From Pseudomonadota bacterium (GTDB taxonomy: Bacteria > Pseudomonadota > Gammaproteobacteria > Steroidobacterales > Steroidobacteraceae), in assembly GCA_023391335.1 (NCBI GenBank), contig JAEWBG010000006.1, forward strand, positions 1 to 28,545: a stretch of DNA of 28,545 nucleotides, written 5' to 3'. The notes beneath the pieces are model-generated. The model searched no databases and was not told where the DNA came from. It was given only the letters and a program-made list of their open reading frames with translations. The translations under genes and the position numbers were made by a program. Below, piece after piece: positions 7,439 to 15,138 of this stretch; the stretch's first letter is position 1, and every line of letters begins with the position of its first letter.

Positions 7439-8071
7439 ATGGTTGAGGCACTCCCGGACTCTGTGAAACCCGAGCGGCAGCGATTGCGCTGGCTGCTTGG
7501 ACTCTTCTGTGCGCTGGTGGTTCTGTTGTCGCTAAGTGGCGAAAAGTTCACCGCCGCGTTGCGCTACGAGCGCGATGCGGTGCTCGCGGGGCAATACTGG
7601 CGACTGTTGACCGCTCATCTAGTGCACGGAAGAGTTGAGCACTTGCTGCTCAATCTCGCCGGCCTCGTGGTCATCGCCGTGCTCTTTGCGCGTGACTTCC
7701 GTCCGCTGCAATGGCTGGCAATTGGGCTGATCAGTACGATTGCAATCGACATCGGCTTTGTTTGGTTTGAGCCACAGTTGCAGTGGTACGTGGGTCTATC
7801 CGGGGTGCTGCACGGGCTGCTCGGAGCCGGTGCGGTGACATGGTGGCGTCATGAGTCGAAGCCGCTGGCGCTAGCACTTTCCGCGATTTTGGTCGGCAAA
7901 CTGACGTGGGAGCAGACGCACGGTGCGCTGCCGTTCTCGGGCGATCTTCCGGTCGTTGTGAATGCGCACTTGTATGGCGCCATCGGTGGGGTGATTGCCG
8001 GGTTGATCGTGTGGGCGTTTTCACGATCTGGGTCCGTCGGCAGAGCGCAAGACTGGCCTCCGGGCGAGTGA
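7439..8071 (+). CDS. rrtA: Rhombosortase (rhomboid-family GlyGly-CTERM serine protease)
   Basis: Intramembrane serine protease of the rhomboid superfamily, 210 residues and about six membrane segments, of the compact rhombosortase type. Visible features are RLLTAHLVHGRVEHLLLNLAG (about 55-75), the serine motif GLSGVLHG with Ser121, and the catalytic histidine in VNAHLYGAIGG (His177). In characterised bacteria these enzymes cut the C-terminal GlyGly-CTERM anchor from proteins that pass through the type II secretion system. Standing divergent to gspG-N is strong context for that role. No Shine-Dalgarno is obvious before the ATG at 7439. No protein in the window carries a GlyGly-CTERM tail. Confidence 0.88.
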   Translation: MVEALPDSVKPERQRLRWLLGLFCALVVLLSLSGEKFTAALRYERDAVLAGQYWRLLTAHLVHGRVEHLLLNLAGLVVIAVLFARDFRPLQWLAIGLISTIAIDIGFVWFEPQLQWYVGLSGVLHGLLGAGAVTWWRHESKPLALALSAILVGKLTWEQTHGALPFSGDLPVVVNAHLYGAIGGVIAGLIVWAFSRSGSVGRAQDWPPGE

Positions 8072-8081
8072 TCGCTATAAT
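8053..8081 (+). promoter_or_regulatory. Candidate sigma-70 promoter upstream of fabD
   Basis: A perfect TATAAT lies at 8076-8081, just after the rrtA stop. The -35 at 17-base spacing (CTGGCC, 8053-8058) matches the consensus poorly. A transcript from here would have a leader of about 130 bases before fabD. The -10 alone is the support. Confidence 0.45.
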
Positions 8082-8216
8082 CGCGCGCCGCTGGATCCGC
8101 AGCCCAATTTGGTCGACGTCCGAAACCGTTCATTCGATGCTGGCAAGAAGCACTCCAACAACCTCTGTCAGTCATCGCTCTCATCGCGTTGTCGGCCGCT
8201 AAATCTACGAATCACA

Positions 8217-9164
8217 ATGTCATTCGCGTTCGTTTTTCCGGGACAGGGATCCCAGTCAGTCGGCATGCTTTCGTCGCTTGCGGCCTCCGAGCCGCTGGTG
8301 CTCGAGACCTTTGCCGAAGCGTCCGATGCGCTCGGCTACGACCTGTGGCAGCTCTGCCAACAAGGCCCTGACGAGGCGCTGGGCTCGACCGAGCGCACTC
8401 AACCCGCGATGCTGACCGCAGGCGTTGCGACCTGGAGAGTCTGGCGCAAGCACGGTGGGCCGCTGCCAGCCGCAATGGCCGGCCATAGCTTGGGCGAATA
8501 TTCCGCGCTCGTCGCCTCCGGTGCGTTGGACTTCAAGACTGCGGTTGCACTGGTGCAGTTTCGCGGCCAGGCGATGCAGGCGGCCGTACCTCCGGGCCAA
8601 GGGGCCATGGCTGCCATCATCGGCGTGGACGACAATGTAGTCGCCCAAGCTTGTAAAGAAGCCGCGCAAGGTGAGGTCGTCGAACCGGCGAACTTCAATT
8701 CACCTGGTCAGATCGTGATCGCTGGAGCAGCCGGTGCCGTTGATCGCGCGATCGAAGTGCTCAAGACGAAAGGGGCAAAGCGCGCCATCAAATTGCCCGT
8801 GAGCGTGCCCTCGCACACAGCGCTGATGCAGCCAGCCGCAGATCGACTCGCAGCGCGGTTGCGCGACGTTCAATTTGCGCCGCCCCAGGTCAAAGACATT
8901 TATACGGTCGAGGTTCGCAAGCACGGCGATGCGGACAGTATTCGTGCGGCGCTCGTGGAGCAGCTCGTCAAGCCCGTGCGGTGGACGCAAACAGTGCAAA
9001 CCTTGCTGGCAAGCGGCGTGCGCGTGATCGTCGAATGCGGTCCCGGACGCGTTCTCACCGGACTGAATCGGCGCATCGACAAAAATAAAGATTTGGCATT
9101 CCTCGCCATCGAGGATGCGGAATCGCTGCAGCAAGCGCTGCAGACCTGCGGAGCAAATCAATGA
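8217..9164 (+). CDS. fabD: Malonyl-CoA:ACP transacylase
   Basis: FabD, 315 residues, moves the malonyl group from CoA to acyl carrier protein to supply chain elongation. Signatures: FVFPGQGSQSVGM at the N-terminus, the catalytic serine in GHSLGE (Ser91), QFRGQAMQ, and the catalytic histidine in VPSHTALM. The frame is open to 8109, but the family always begins a few residues before FPGQGSQ, so the ATG at 8217 is chosen; no good Shine-Dalgarno precedes it. Its stop overlaps the fabG start as ATGA. The usual upstream partners rpmF, plsX and fabH are absent here, and the gene before it is rrtA. Confidence 0.97.
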   Translation: MSFAFVFPGQGSQSVGMLSSLAASEPLVLETFAEASDALGYDLWQLCQQGPDEALGSTERTQPAMLTAGVATWRVWRKHGGPLPAAMAGHSLGEYSALVASGALDFKTAVALVQFRGQAMQAAVPPGQGAMAAIIGVDDNVVAQACKEAAQGEVVEPANFNSPGQIVIAGAAGAVDRAIEVLKTKGAKRAIKLPVSVPSHTALMQPAADRLAARLRDVQFAPPQVKDIYTVEVRKHGDADSIRAALVEQLVKPVRWTQTVQTLLASGVRVIVECGPGRVLTGLNRRIDKNKDLAFLAIEDAESLQQALQTCGANQ

Positions 9165-9910
9165 GCGAGCAAGCAGTGAGCGACATCGCCCTCGTAACAG
9201 GCGCATCGCGCGGCATTGGACGTGCGATAGCGCGCGAACTCGCCTCACGCGGCATGACGGTCATCGGCACGGCTACTTCAGAGTCCGGCGCGCAAGCCAT
9301 TTCGACGTTCTTCCAGGAAGCGAAGCTCAACGGTCGCGGCGTGGTGCTGAATGTCGCGGATTCGGCATCCGTCGAGACGGTGCTCAAAGAAATAGAGAGC
9401 CAGGAAGGCGCGGTCACGGTTCTCGTGAACAATGCAGGAATTACACGTGACAACTTGCTGCTGCGCATGAAGGCGGAAGAGTGGGACGACATCATGAACA
9501 CCAATTTGGCCTCGGTGTTCAGGCTTTCCAAAGCGGTGTTGCGCGGCATGATGAAAGCTCGCCGCGGCCGCATCATCAGCATTGCCTCTGTCGTCGGAGT
9601 AATGGGGAATGCGGGGCAGACGAACTATGCGGCTGCCAAGGCCGGCATCATCGGATTCTCGAAGTCGCTGGCCCGTGAAGTGGGTTCGCGCGGGATTACG
9701 GTGAATGTCGTTGCGCCCGGCTTCATCACCACCGATATGACCGCTCAATTGCCAGCCGAGCAGCAGCAGAAGCTGATCGAGCAAGTGGCACTGGGCAGGC
9801 TCGGTGCGCCGGAAGATATCGCTCAAGCCGTCGCATTTTTGGCTTCGCCGCAGGCCGGCTATATCACCGGCGAAACGCTGCACGTCAACGGCGGCATGTA
9901 CATGGTTTGA
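9161..9910 (+). CDS. fabG: 3-oxoacyl-[ACP] reductase
   Basis: FabG, 249 residues, the NADPH-dependent reductase of beta-ketoacyl-ACP and a classical short-chain dehydrogenase. The cofactor loop TGASRGIG is at 13-20, NNAG at about 90-93, and the catalytic Ser143, Tyr156 and Lys160 lie in SIASVVGVMGN and TNYAAAK. FITTDMT and the C-terminal ITGETLHVNGGMYM are typical of FabG rather than other members of the superfamily. It is coupled to fabD by a four-base overlap and precedes acpP by 202 bases, which hold the acpP promoter. Confidence 0.97.
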   Translation: MSEQAVSDIALVTGASRGIGRAIARELASRGMTVIGTATSESGAQAISTFFQEAKLNGRGVVLNVADSASVETVLKEIESQEGAVTVLVNNAGITRDNLLLRMKAEEWDDIMNTNLASVFRLSKAVLRGMMKARRGRIISIASVVGVMGNAGQTNYAAAKAGIIGFSKSLAREVGSRGITVNVVAPGFITTDMTAQLPAEQQQKLIEQVALGRLGAPEDIAQAVAFLASPQAGYITGETLHVNGGMYMV

Positions 9911-9998
9911 TTTCGGTCCACGCCTGAATCCTTCAGATTCGGTCCAAGCGACTCATTCCCGGACAATCCGGCGCAATCGAGAAATCTTGCGATTGGCT

Positions 9999-10026
9999 TT
10001 GACGGCTCAGGCACTTAACTTAGAAT
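9999..10026 (+). promoter_or_regulatory. acpP promoter
   Basis: TTGACG (9999-10004) and TAGAAT (10021-10026) are separated by 16 bases, each matching the sigma-70 consensus at five of six positions. The start point would fall near 10033, giving a leader of about 80 bases. A dedicated promoter fits the need for much more ACP than other enzymes of the pathway. Confidence 0.72.
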
Positions 10027-10112
10027 ACGCCCCCCGTGCGACCCGCCCAATGAACTATCAAGGGTCGGTTTTGCGAAGGGTTTAAGCAGTCTCACAGAGG
10101 ACTCGTACACCA

Positions 10113-10355
10113 ATGAGCAGTATTGAACAGCAGGTTAAAGCCATCGTCGCCGAACAACTGGGGGTGAAAGAGGAAGAAGTCACCAGCGACGCTTCCTTCG
10201 TCGACGATCTCGGCGCCGACTCTCTCGACACCGTCGAGTTGGTGATGGCGCTCGAAGAGGAATTCGAAACCGAAATTCCTGACGAAGACGCTGAAAAGAT
10301 CACCACCGTACAGCAGGCGATCGATTACATCACCGAGCGCCGCAATCAGGCTTAA
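10113..10355 (+). CDS. acpP: Acyl carrier protein
   Basis: ACP, 80 residues and strongly acidic, the carrier of acyl chains in fatty acid synthesis. The phosphopantetheine site is DLGADSLDTVELVMALEEEF, with Ser37 as the attachment residue. The N-terminus SSIEQQVKAIVAEQLGVKEEEV is typical of gammaproteobacterial AcpP. Shine-Dalgarno AGAGGA lies at 10096-10101, eleven bases from the ATG. It has its own promoter and a structured RNA element directly after its stop codon. Confidence 0.99.
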   Translation: MSSIEQQVKAIVAEQLGVKEEEVTSDASFVDDLGADSLDTVELVMALEEEFETEIPDEDAEKITTVQQAIDYITERRNQA

Positions 10356-10394
10356 AGCCGCTGGCGAACGAAAGTTCGCCAACTTGCCGGCTTT
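10354..10394 (+). promoter_or_regulatory. Two-tier hairpin with GAAA tetraloop between acpP and fabF
   Basis: TGGCGAAC (10362-10369) and GTTCGCCA (10374-10381) form a perfect 8-bp stem closed by GAAA, a GNRA-type tetraloop. Outside it AAAGCCG (10354-10360) pairs with CGGCTTT (10388-10394), starting within the acpP stop codon. No T-run follows, so it is more likely to protect the 3' end of the acpP message or act as partial attenuator than to be a full terminator. Confidence 0.65.
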
Positions 10395-10479
10395 GCAGGA
10401 ACACCGAGCCAGGGATGGCGGATTTAATTTGAGCCGGCATTCTCAAATTCCCGCATCGATTCCCTCATGAGGTCTGCGC

Positions 10480-11724
10480 TTGTCTAAGCGACGCGTCGTC
10501 ATCACCGGATTAGGCATCGTTTCGCCGGTCGGAAGCACCGTCGAGACCGCATGGAAGAATCTGTTGGAGGGCCGCAGTGGCATCGGCCCGATTACGCGCT
10601 TCGACGTGAGTGCGTTTCCGGTGCGCTTCGGCGGCTCGGTGGCGGGATTCGAGGCAGAGAAATATCTCTCGCCCAAGGATCTGCGCAAGATGGATCCGTT
10701 CATGCACTACGGCTATGCCGCTGCTGCGGATGCATTGAAAGATTCTGGAATCGTCGTCACGCCGGAGAATTCAGCTCGCATCGGCGTCGCGATGGGCGCG
10801 GGAATCGGCGGTCTCGACACGATCGAAGAGAACTACCGCAAGTACGCCGAGACACACAGCCCTAAAAAGATTTCTCCATTCTTCGTGCCCGGCAGCATCA
10901 TCAACATGATCTCCGGTCACGTCTCGATCAACTTCAAACTGACCGGTCCGAATATCGCGACCGTCACTGCCTGCACCACTTCGACTCACGCGATTGGCAT
11001 TGCCGCTCGTTTGATTCAGTACGGCGATGCGGATGTGATGATCGCGGGCGGAGCTGAGATGGCAACCACGCCGCTCGGGCTCGGTAGCTTCTCGCAAGCG
11101 CGCGCGCTCTCTACGCGAAACGACGATCCGCAAGCCGCGAGTCGGCCTTGGGATCGCGATCGCGATGGTTTCGTTCTCTCGGACGGTGCAGGTGCTGTGC
11201 TGCTCGAGGAGTACGAACACGCGAAGGCCCGCGGCGCACGCATTTACGCAGAGTTCGCCGGCTTCGGCATGAGTGGCGATGCATTCCATATCACTGCGCC
11301 GCCGGAAGATGGCGAAGGCGCGCGACTCGCGATGGCGAACGCTTTGCGCGATGCCCAACTCAATCCGGAGGCGGTTGAGTATGTGAACGCACACGCAACT
11401 TCGACGGACCTGGGTGATCGCGCCGAGACGCTCGCAATGAAGCGCTGCTTCGGGCCCGCCGCGCAGAAGGTTGCAGTGAGCTCGACCAAATCCATGACGG
11501 GGCACTTGTTGGGTGCCGCCGGTGCGGTCGAAGCGATCTTCTCGATCCTGGCAATTCGCGATCAAGTCGCGCCGCCGACGATCAACTTGGACAATCCCGG
11601 CGAAGGTTGCGATCTGGACTACGTGCCCAAGACCGCGCGTCAGATGAAAATCAACGTGGCGCTTTCGAATTCGTTCGGCTTCGGCGGCACGAACGGCAGC
11701 TTGATCTTCCGCAAGCTCGATTAA
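10480..11724 (+). CDS. fabF: 3-oxoacyl-[ACP] synthase II
   Basis: FabF, 414 residues, the condensing enzyme that elongates acyl-ACP with malonyl-ACP. Catalytic triad: Cys165 in TVTACTTSTHAIG, His in NAHATSTDLGD and His in SMTGHLLGAAGA. The Gly-rich end NSFGFGGTNGSLIF is conserved. The start is TTG at 10480: an in-frame TGA sits just upstream (10468-10470), the protein then begins MSKRRVVITGLG like other FabF proteins, and GAGGT (10469-10473) is six bases away. The non-ATG start may limit its output relative to ACP. Confidence 0.97.
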   Translation: MSKRRVVITGLGIVSPVGSTVETAWKNLLEGRSGIGPITRFDVSAFPVRFGGSVAGFEAEKYLSPKDLRKMDPFMHYGYAAAADALKDSGIVVTPENSARIGVAMGAGIGGLDTIEENYRKYAETHSPKKISPFFVPGSIINMISGHVSINFKLTGPNIATVTACTTSTHAIGIAARLIQYGDADVMIAGGAEMATTPLGLGSFSQARALSTRNDDPQAASRPWDRDRDGFVLSDGAGAVLLEEYEHAKARGARIYAEFAGFGMSGDAFHITAPPEDGEGARLAMANALRDAQLNPEAVEYVNAHATSTDLGDRAETLAMKRCFGPAAQKVAVSSTKSMTGHLLGAAGAVEAIFSILAIRDQVAPPTINLDNPGEGCDLDYVPKTARQMKINVALSNSFGFGGTNGSLIFRKLD

Positions 11725-11790
11725 CGGCAGCGTCGGTTGTCGACGCATGCCGCTCATGCCGGCGCGGCAATTGAGTCTGGCAATCACATC

Positions 11791-13131
11791 ATGAGCGGCG
11801 AGCTGCTTGTTCAGCGCATAGATCCCGTTGATCCGACAACATTGCTCGCGCTTCACGCGGCGTTTCCTCATCGATATCCCGCATTCTTCGAGAGCGCGGG
11901 TACATCCTCTCTCGATTGCTGCGACATTTTATTTGCCTGCCCGGGCGAGCGGCTCGTCGCACGCGCTGGTGATTCGGCGACAAATTTCTTGAGCGCCTTG
12001 GATGCGCGCTGGCGTGCCGAGCGCGTAGCCAGCCTAGATTCCAAGCTGCCGTTCAGCGGCGGATGGTTGCTGTTTTTCGCATATGACTTCGCGCAGTACG
12101 TCGAGCCGAAGCTGAATTTGCCGCAGGGCACGCTGCCGGTTGCAGAAGCCATCAGAGTACCGGCCGCCATCGTAAGGGATCGCCGCTCGAATTCGAGTTG
12201 GGTGGTTGCAGAATCGTCCGCTGCCGAATGCGTTCGCACGATCGGCATAGATTTGGCGAGCGTTGCACCCGATGCAGGCGGAAGCGGGGCTGTCATCGAA
12301 GGTGTTGTTGAGGAGGAGCGTTCCGAGCGCTATATCCTGTCTGTCACACGTGCGCTCGAATACATCGCTGCTGGCGATATCTATCAGGCCAACCTTTCGC
12401 GGGAGTGGCGAGCTCGGCTGCAGTCGAATGCGACAGCGGTTGATCTCTTTCGTCGTTTGCGTCGTACCAATCCCGGGCCATTCTCGGGCATTGCAGCACT
12501 CACCGAACGTTCCATCGTGACTTCCTCGCCTGAGCGTCTGGTGCGTGTGCTGGACGGATGGGCGGAAACACGTCCTATCGCTGGCACTCGCCCGCGCGGC
12601 GCGGACGCGTCTGCCGATCTCGACTTAGCACGCGAACTGCGTGCCCATCCGAAGGAACAAGCTGAACACGTGATGCTCATCGATCTAGAACGCAACGATC
12701 TCGGACGAATCTGCGATGCAGGGACCGTGAGCGTCGATGAGTTCATGACGATCGAAACCTATGCACACGTGCATCACATTGTCTCCAACGTTCGCGGCAA
12801 ATTGCGCGAAGGCACCACTCCTGGGCAGGTCATCCAAGCGGTGTTTCCAGGTGGCACGATCACCGGTTGTCCCAAAGTGCGCTGTATGGAGGTCATCGGA
12901 GAACTGGAGGGCGTTCCGCGTGGCGCATACACTGGATCTCTCGGTTATTTGAATCGCGACGGCAGCATGGATCTGAACATTTTGATTCGAACCCTCGAAG
13001 TGGTTGGCCGAGAGATCACCTTGCGAGCGGGTGCGGGCATCGTTGCGGATTCCATCCCGGAGCGTGAGCTGCACGAGACTCGTGCCAAAGCTCGCGGTCT
13101 GCTTCGCGCGCTCACGGACGCCACCTACTAA
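11791..13131 (+). CDS. pabB: Aminodeoxychorismate synthase component I (PabB-like), PIAGT variant
   Basis: Chorismate-binding enzyme, 446 residues from the ATG at 11791 (a TTG at 11737 is also in frame). Its place directly before pabC says 4-amino-4-deoxychorismate synthesis for folate. Chorismate-binding motifs are clear: SPERLVRV, GTRPRG, EHVMLIDLERNDLGRIC, HHIVSNVRGKL, FPGGTITGCPKVR, GAYTGSLGYL and AGAGIVADSIPE. At 262-266 it reads PIAGT, where E. coli PabB has PIKGT with the lysine that attacks chorismate; PIAGT is the reading I know from anthranilate synthase (TrpE). The glutamine amidotransferase partner is not in the window. It shares one base with pabC (TAATG). Confidence 0.85.
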   Translation: MSGELLVQRIDPVDPTTLLALHAAFPHRYPAFFESAGTSSLDCCDILFACPGERLVARAGDSATNFLSALDARWRAERVASLDSKLPFSGGWLLFFAYDFAQYVEPKLNLPQGTLPVAEAIRVPAAIVRDRRSNSSWVVAESSAAECVRTIGIDLASVAPDAGGSGAVIEGVVEEERSERYILSVTRALEYIAAGDIYQANLSREWRARLQSNATAVDLFRRLRRTNPGPFSGIAALTERSIVTSSPERLVRVLDGWAETRPIAGTRPRGADASADLDLARELRAHPKEQAEHVMLIDLERNDLGRICDAGTVSVDEFMTIETYAHVHHIVSNVRGKLREGTTPGQVIQAVFPGGTITGCPKVRCMEVIGELEGVPRGAYTGSLGYLNRDGSMDLNILIRTLEVVGREITLRAGAGIVADSIPERELHETRAKARGLLRALTDATY

Positions 13132-13958
13132 TGGCCATCTCGGTGCTCATCAATGGGCAGTCGCCCGGGGATCTCAACCACGCGTTGGCGTTGGGCGATC
13201 GTGGTTTTCACTATGGCGATGGCGTGTTCGAGACCGCGCTGCTGATCGGCGGTCGGGTGCGATTTTTGAGCGATCACTTGGATCGCTTGTTTCGTGGATG
13301 CGAAGTGCTGGGTATTCGCATTCCGAGCCGCAGCGTCTTCGAGCAAGAGATCGCGCGCGTAACGCGAGATCTTGGCGGCGGTGTTCTGAAGATCATCGTG
13401 TCGCGCGGAGCGGGGCAGCGAGGGTACCGGCCCGCCTCCGACCACACCGCAACGCGAGTGATCGCGCTCTATCCTGACAACGTGGATCGCGCCGCGTCCG
13501 AATTGCGTCGCATCCGATTGCGATGGTGCGAGATTCGGCTCGGTCGCAATGCGCGACTCGCGGGGTTGAAGCATCTCAATCGCTTGGAGAACGTGCTGGC
13601 TCAAAGCGAATGGCAGGATCCGGCGATCGAAGAAGGGCTCATGCTCGACACCGAAGGCGAGGTCGTTTGTGGGACGGCGAGCAACGTATTCGCCGTCCGT
13701 GACAATGTTTTGATCACGCCGGATCTACGCTTCTGCGGCGTTCGCGGAGTCATGCGCGCTCAAGTCTTGAGGGCCGCACGAGAATTGGGAATCGCGACCG
13801 AGGAAGCACCGCTATGGCCGCAAGATGTGGAAGCGGCATCGGAAGTGTTCGTGACCAACGCCGTTCAAGGCATCCGCTCCGTGTTCGCGTTGGGCGATGC
13901 ACATTGGAACGACCCTGTTCTTGCGGTTGAAATTGCAAAGGCGCTGCAGGTCGCATGA
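13131..13958 (+). CDS. pabC: Aminodeoxychorismate lyase
   Basis: PabC, 275 residues, a fold-type IV PLP enzyme that splits 4-amino-4-deoxychorismate into p-aminobenzoate and pyruvate. Features: LGDRGFHYGDGVFET near the N-terminus, SRGAGQRGYRP, the PLP lysine Lys147 in LKHLNRLENVLAQSEW, and EGLMLDTEGEVVCGTASNVF. The LKHLNRLE form fits PabC better than branched-chain or D-amino-acid transaminases. Its start shares one base with the pabB stop, and its stop overlaps the mltG start as ATGA, so the three genes are probably coupled. Confidence 0.95.
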   Translation: MAISVLINGQSPGDLNHALALGDRGFHYGDGVFETALLIGGRVRFLSDHLDRLFRGCEVLGIRIPSRSVFEQEIARVTRDLGGGVLKIIVSRGAGQRGYRPASDHTATRVIALYPDNVDRAASELRRIRLRWCEIRLGRNARLAGLKHLNRLENVLAQSEWQDPAIEEGLMLDTEGEVVCGTASNVFAVRDNVLITPDLRFCGVRGVMRAQVLRAARELGIATEEAPLWPQDVEAASEVFVTNAVQGIRSVFALGDAHWNDPVLAVEIAKALQVA

Positions 13959-14977
13959 AGACTGTACTGCGGGCGTTTTTGGTCCTGATCGTTCTCGGAT
14001 TGCTCGGTGCGGGCGCGACAACTTGGTGGGCGCAGCGCTGGCTGGGACTTCCGCTTGCGCATCTGCAATCTGCGCAGGTGTTCGAAGTACCTCGAGGAGC
14101 GACACTAAAGTCCGTCGCGAACTCACTCGCGCAACGCGGAGTGCTGGATCGGCCGATGGTGTGGCAGTTGTGGGCGCGCGCAACACGCCAGGCAAGCGAA
14201 TTGAAGGCGGGGGAATATCAGCTCACACCGGGTTTGACCCCTCGCGCACTACTTGATCTGCTTCGGTCCGGGAACGTCATTCTCCATAGCATCACCTTCA
14301 TCGAGGGCGCCACGGTGCGCGACGTGCGCAAGCTGCTGAGTTCGAACGCAGCGATCAAGCCTAGCTTGGTCGGCAAAACTGATGACGAGCTGATGACGGC
14401 ATTGGGCGAACCGGGAGTTCATGCGGAAGGGCAATTCTTTCCCGATACATATCGATTTCCGCGCGGCACCAGCGATCTGGATATTCTCAAGCTCGCCCAC
14501 ACCCGGCTGCGTTCCGAATTGGACGCGGCGTGGAAGGCTCGCGTGCCGGATCTGCCCTTGGGCAGCGCCTACGAAGCGCTCATTCTGGCTTCCATCGTGG
14601 AGAAGGAATCTGCGTTGCCGCGCGAACGACCCAAGATCGCTGGAGTCTTTATCGAGCGATTGCGCCGCGGAATGCGCCTGCAAACCGATCCGACCGTGAT
14701 CTACGGAATGCTGGAAAATTACGACGGCAACATTCGGCGCGCCGATCTACTTCGCGACACGCCGTACAACACGTACACTCGGGCGGGACTTCCGCCGACG
14801 CCGATTGCGCTTGCGAGTCTCGGTTCGCTACGCGCAGCAACGCATCCGGAAATCTCGGGAGCACTGTTCTTTGTCGCGACCGGCGAGCCCGACGGCAGTC
14901 ATTACTTCTCGAAAACTTTGAGCGAGCACGAAGCGGCGGTGAAGCGGTATTTGCAGAAGTTGAAGCAGAGATCTTGA
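13955..14977 (+). CDS. mltG: Endolytic murein transglycosylase MltG (YceG-like)
   Basis: MltG, 340 residues, an inner-membrane lytic transglycosylase that cuts nascent peptidoglycan strands and helps set glycan length. One membrane helix at about residues 5-25 (LRAFLVLIVLGLLGAGATTWW), then a LysM-like region, and the YceG catalytic domain with EGQFFPDTYRFPRG, the conserved glutamate region ASIVEKES (about 212-219) and LQTDPTVIYGM. The ending DGSHYFSKTLSEHEAAVKRYL is typical. The gene overlaps pabC by four bases. The pabC-mltG-tmk-holB order is common in gammaproteobacteria. Confidence 0.95.
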   Translation: MKTVLRAFLVLIVLGLLGAGATTWWAQRWLGLPLAHLQSAQVFEVPRGATLKSVANSLAQRGVLDRPMVWQLWARATRQASELKAGEYQLTPGLTPRALLDLLRSGNVILHSITFIEGATVRDVRKLLSSNAAIKPSLVGKTDDELMTALGEPGVHAEGQFFPDTYRFPRGTSDLDILKLAHTRLRSELDAAWKARVPDLPLGSAYEALILASIVEKESALPRERPKIAGVFIERLRRGMRLQTDPTVIYGMLENYDGNIRRADLLRDTPYNTYTRAGLPPTPIALASLGSLRAATHPEISGALFFVATGEPDGSHYFSKTLSEHEAAVKRYLQKLKQRS

Positions 14978-14990
14978 AGAGACGTGACTT

Positions 14991-15137
14991 GCGGATAGCG
15001 GATCGCGGATAGTCAGATATCGCACAGATGTTCATTCGATGATCGAGGTTACATGAGAGGCAAGGGCGCGAATTCAGCAGTCTGCGTGCGGGCAGCTCCG
15101 ACGATCCGCGATCCGCTATCCGCGATCCGCTATCTGC
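14991..15137. repeat. Inverted arrays of 7-base units between mltG and tmk
   Basis: Left arm 14991-15012 is three 7-base units (GCGGATA, GCGGATC, GCGGATA) plus G. Right arm 15103-15137 is five units of the opposite sense (GATCCGC, GATCCGC, TATCCGC, GATCCGC, TATCTGC). Bases 15116-15137 are the reverse complement of the left arm at 21 of 22 positions, and the odd pair is G-T. The 103-base spacer is not obviously coding. The right arm ends one base before the tmk ATG. Confidence 0.8.
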
Positions 15138-15138
15138 C

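Noticed and set aside
8109..8216. Upstream extension of the fabD frame
   Set aside because: FabD proteins start just before the FPGQGSQ motif; the extra 36 residues look non-coding.
9926..9971. Two short hairpins (GAATC/GATTC and CCGGA/TCCGG) after fabG as a terminator
   Set aside because: Stems are only five base pairs and no T-run follows; I would not claim termination here.
10771..11871. A 366-codon frame on the minus strand opposite fabF
   Set aside because: It is the antisense of a well-conserved fabF gene; the product is Arg/His-rich with no recognisable motif, typical of a GC-rich shadow frame.
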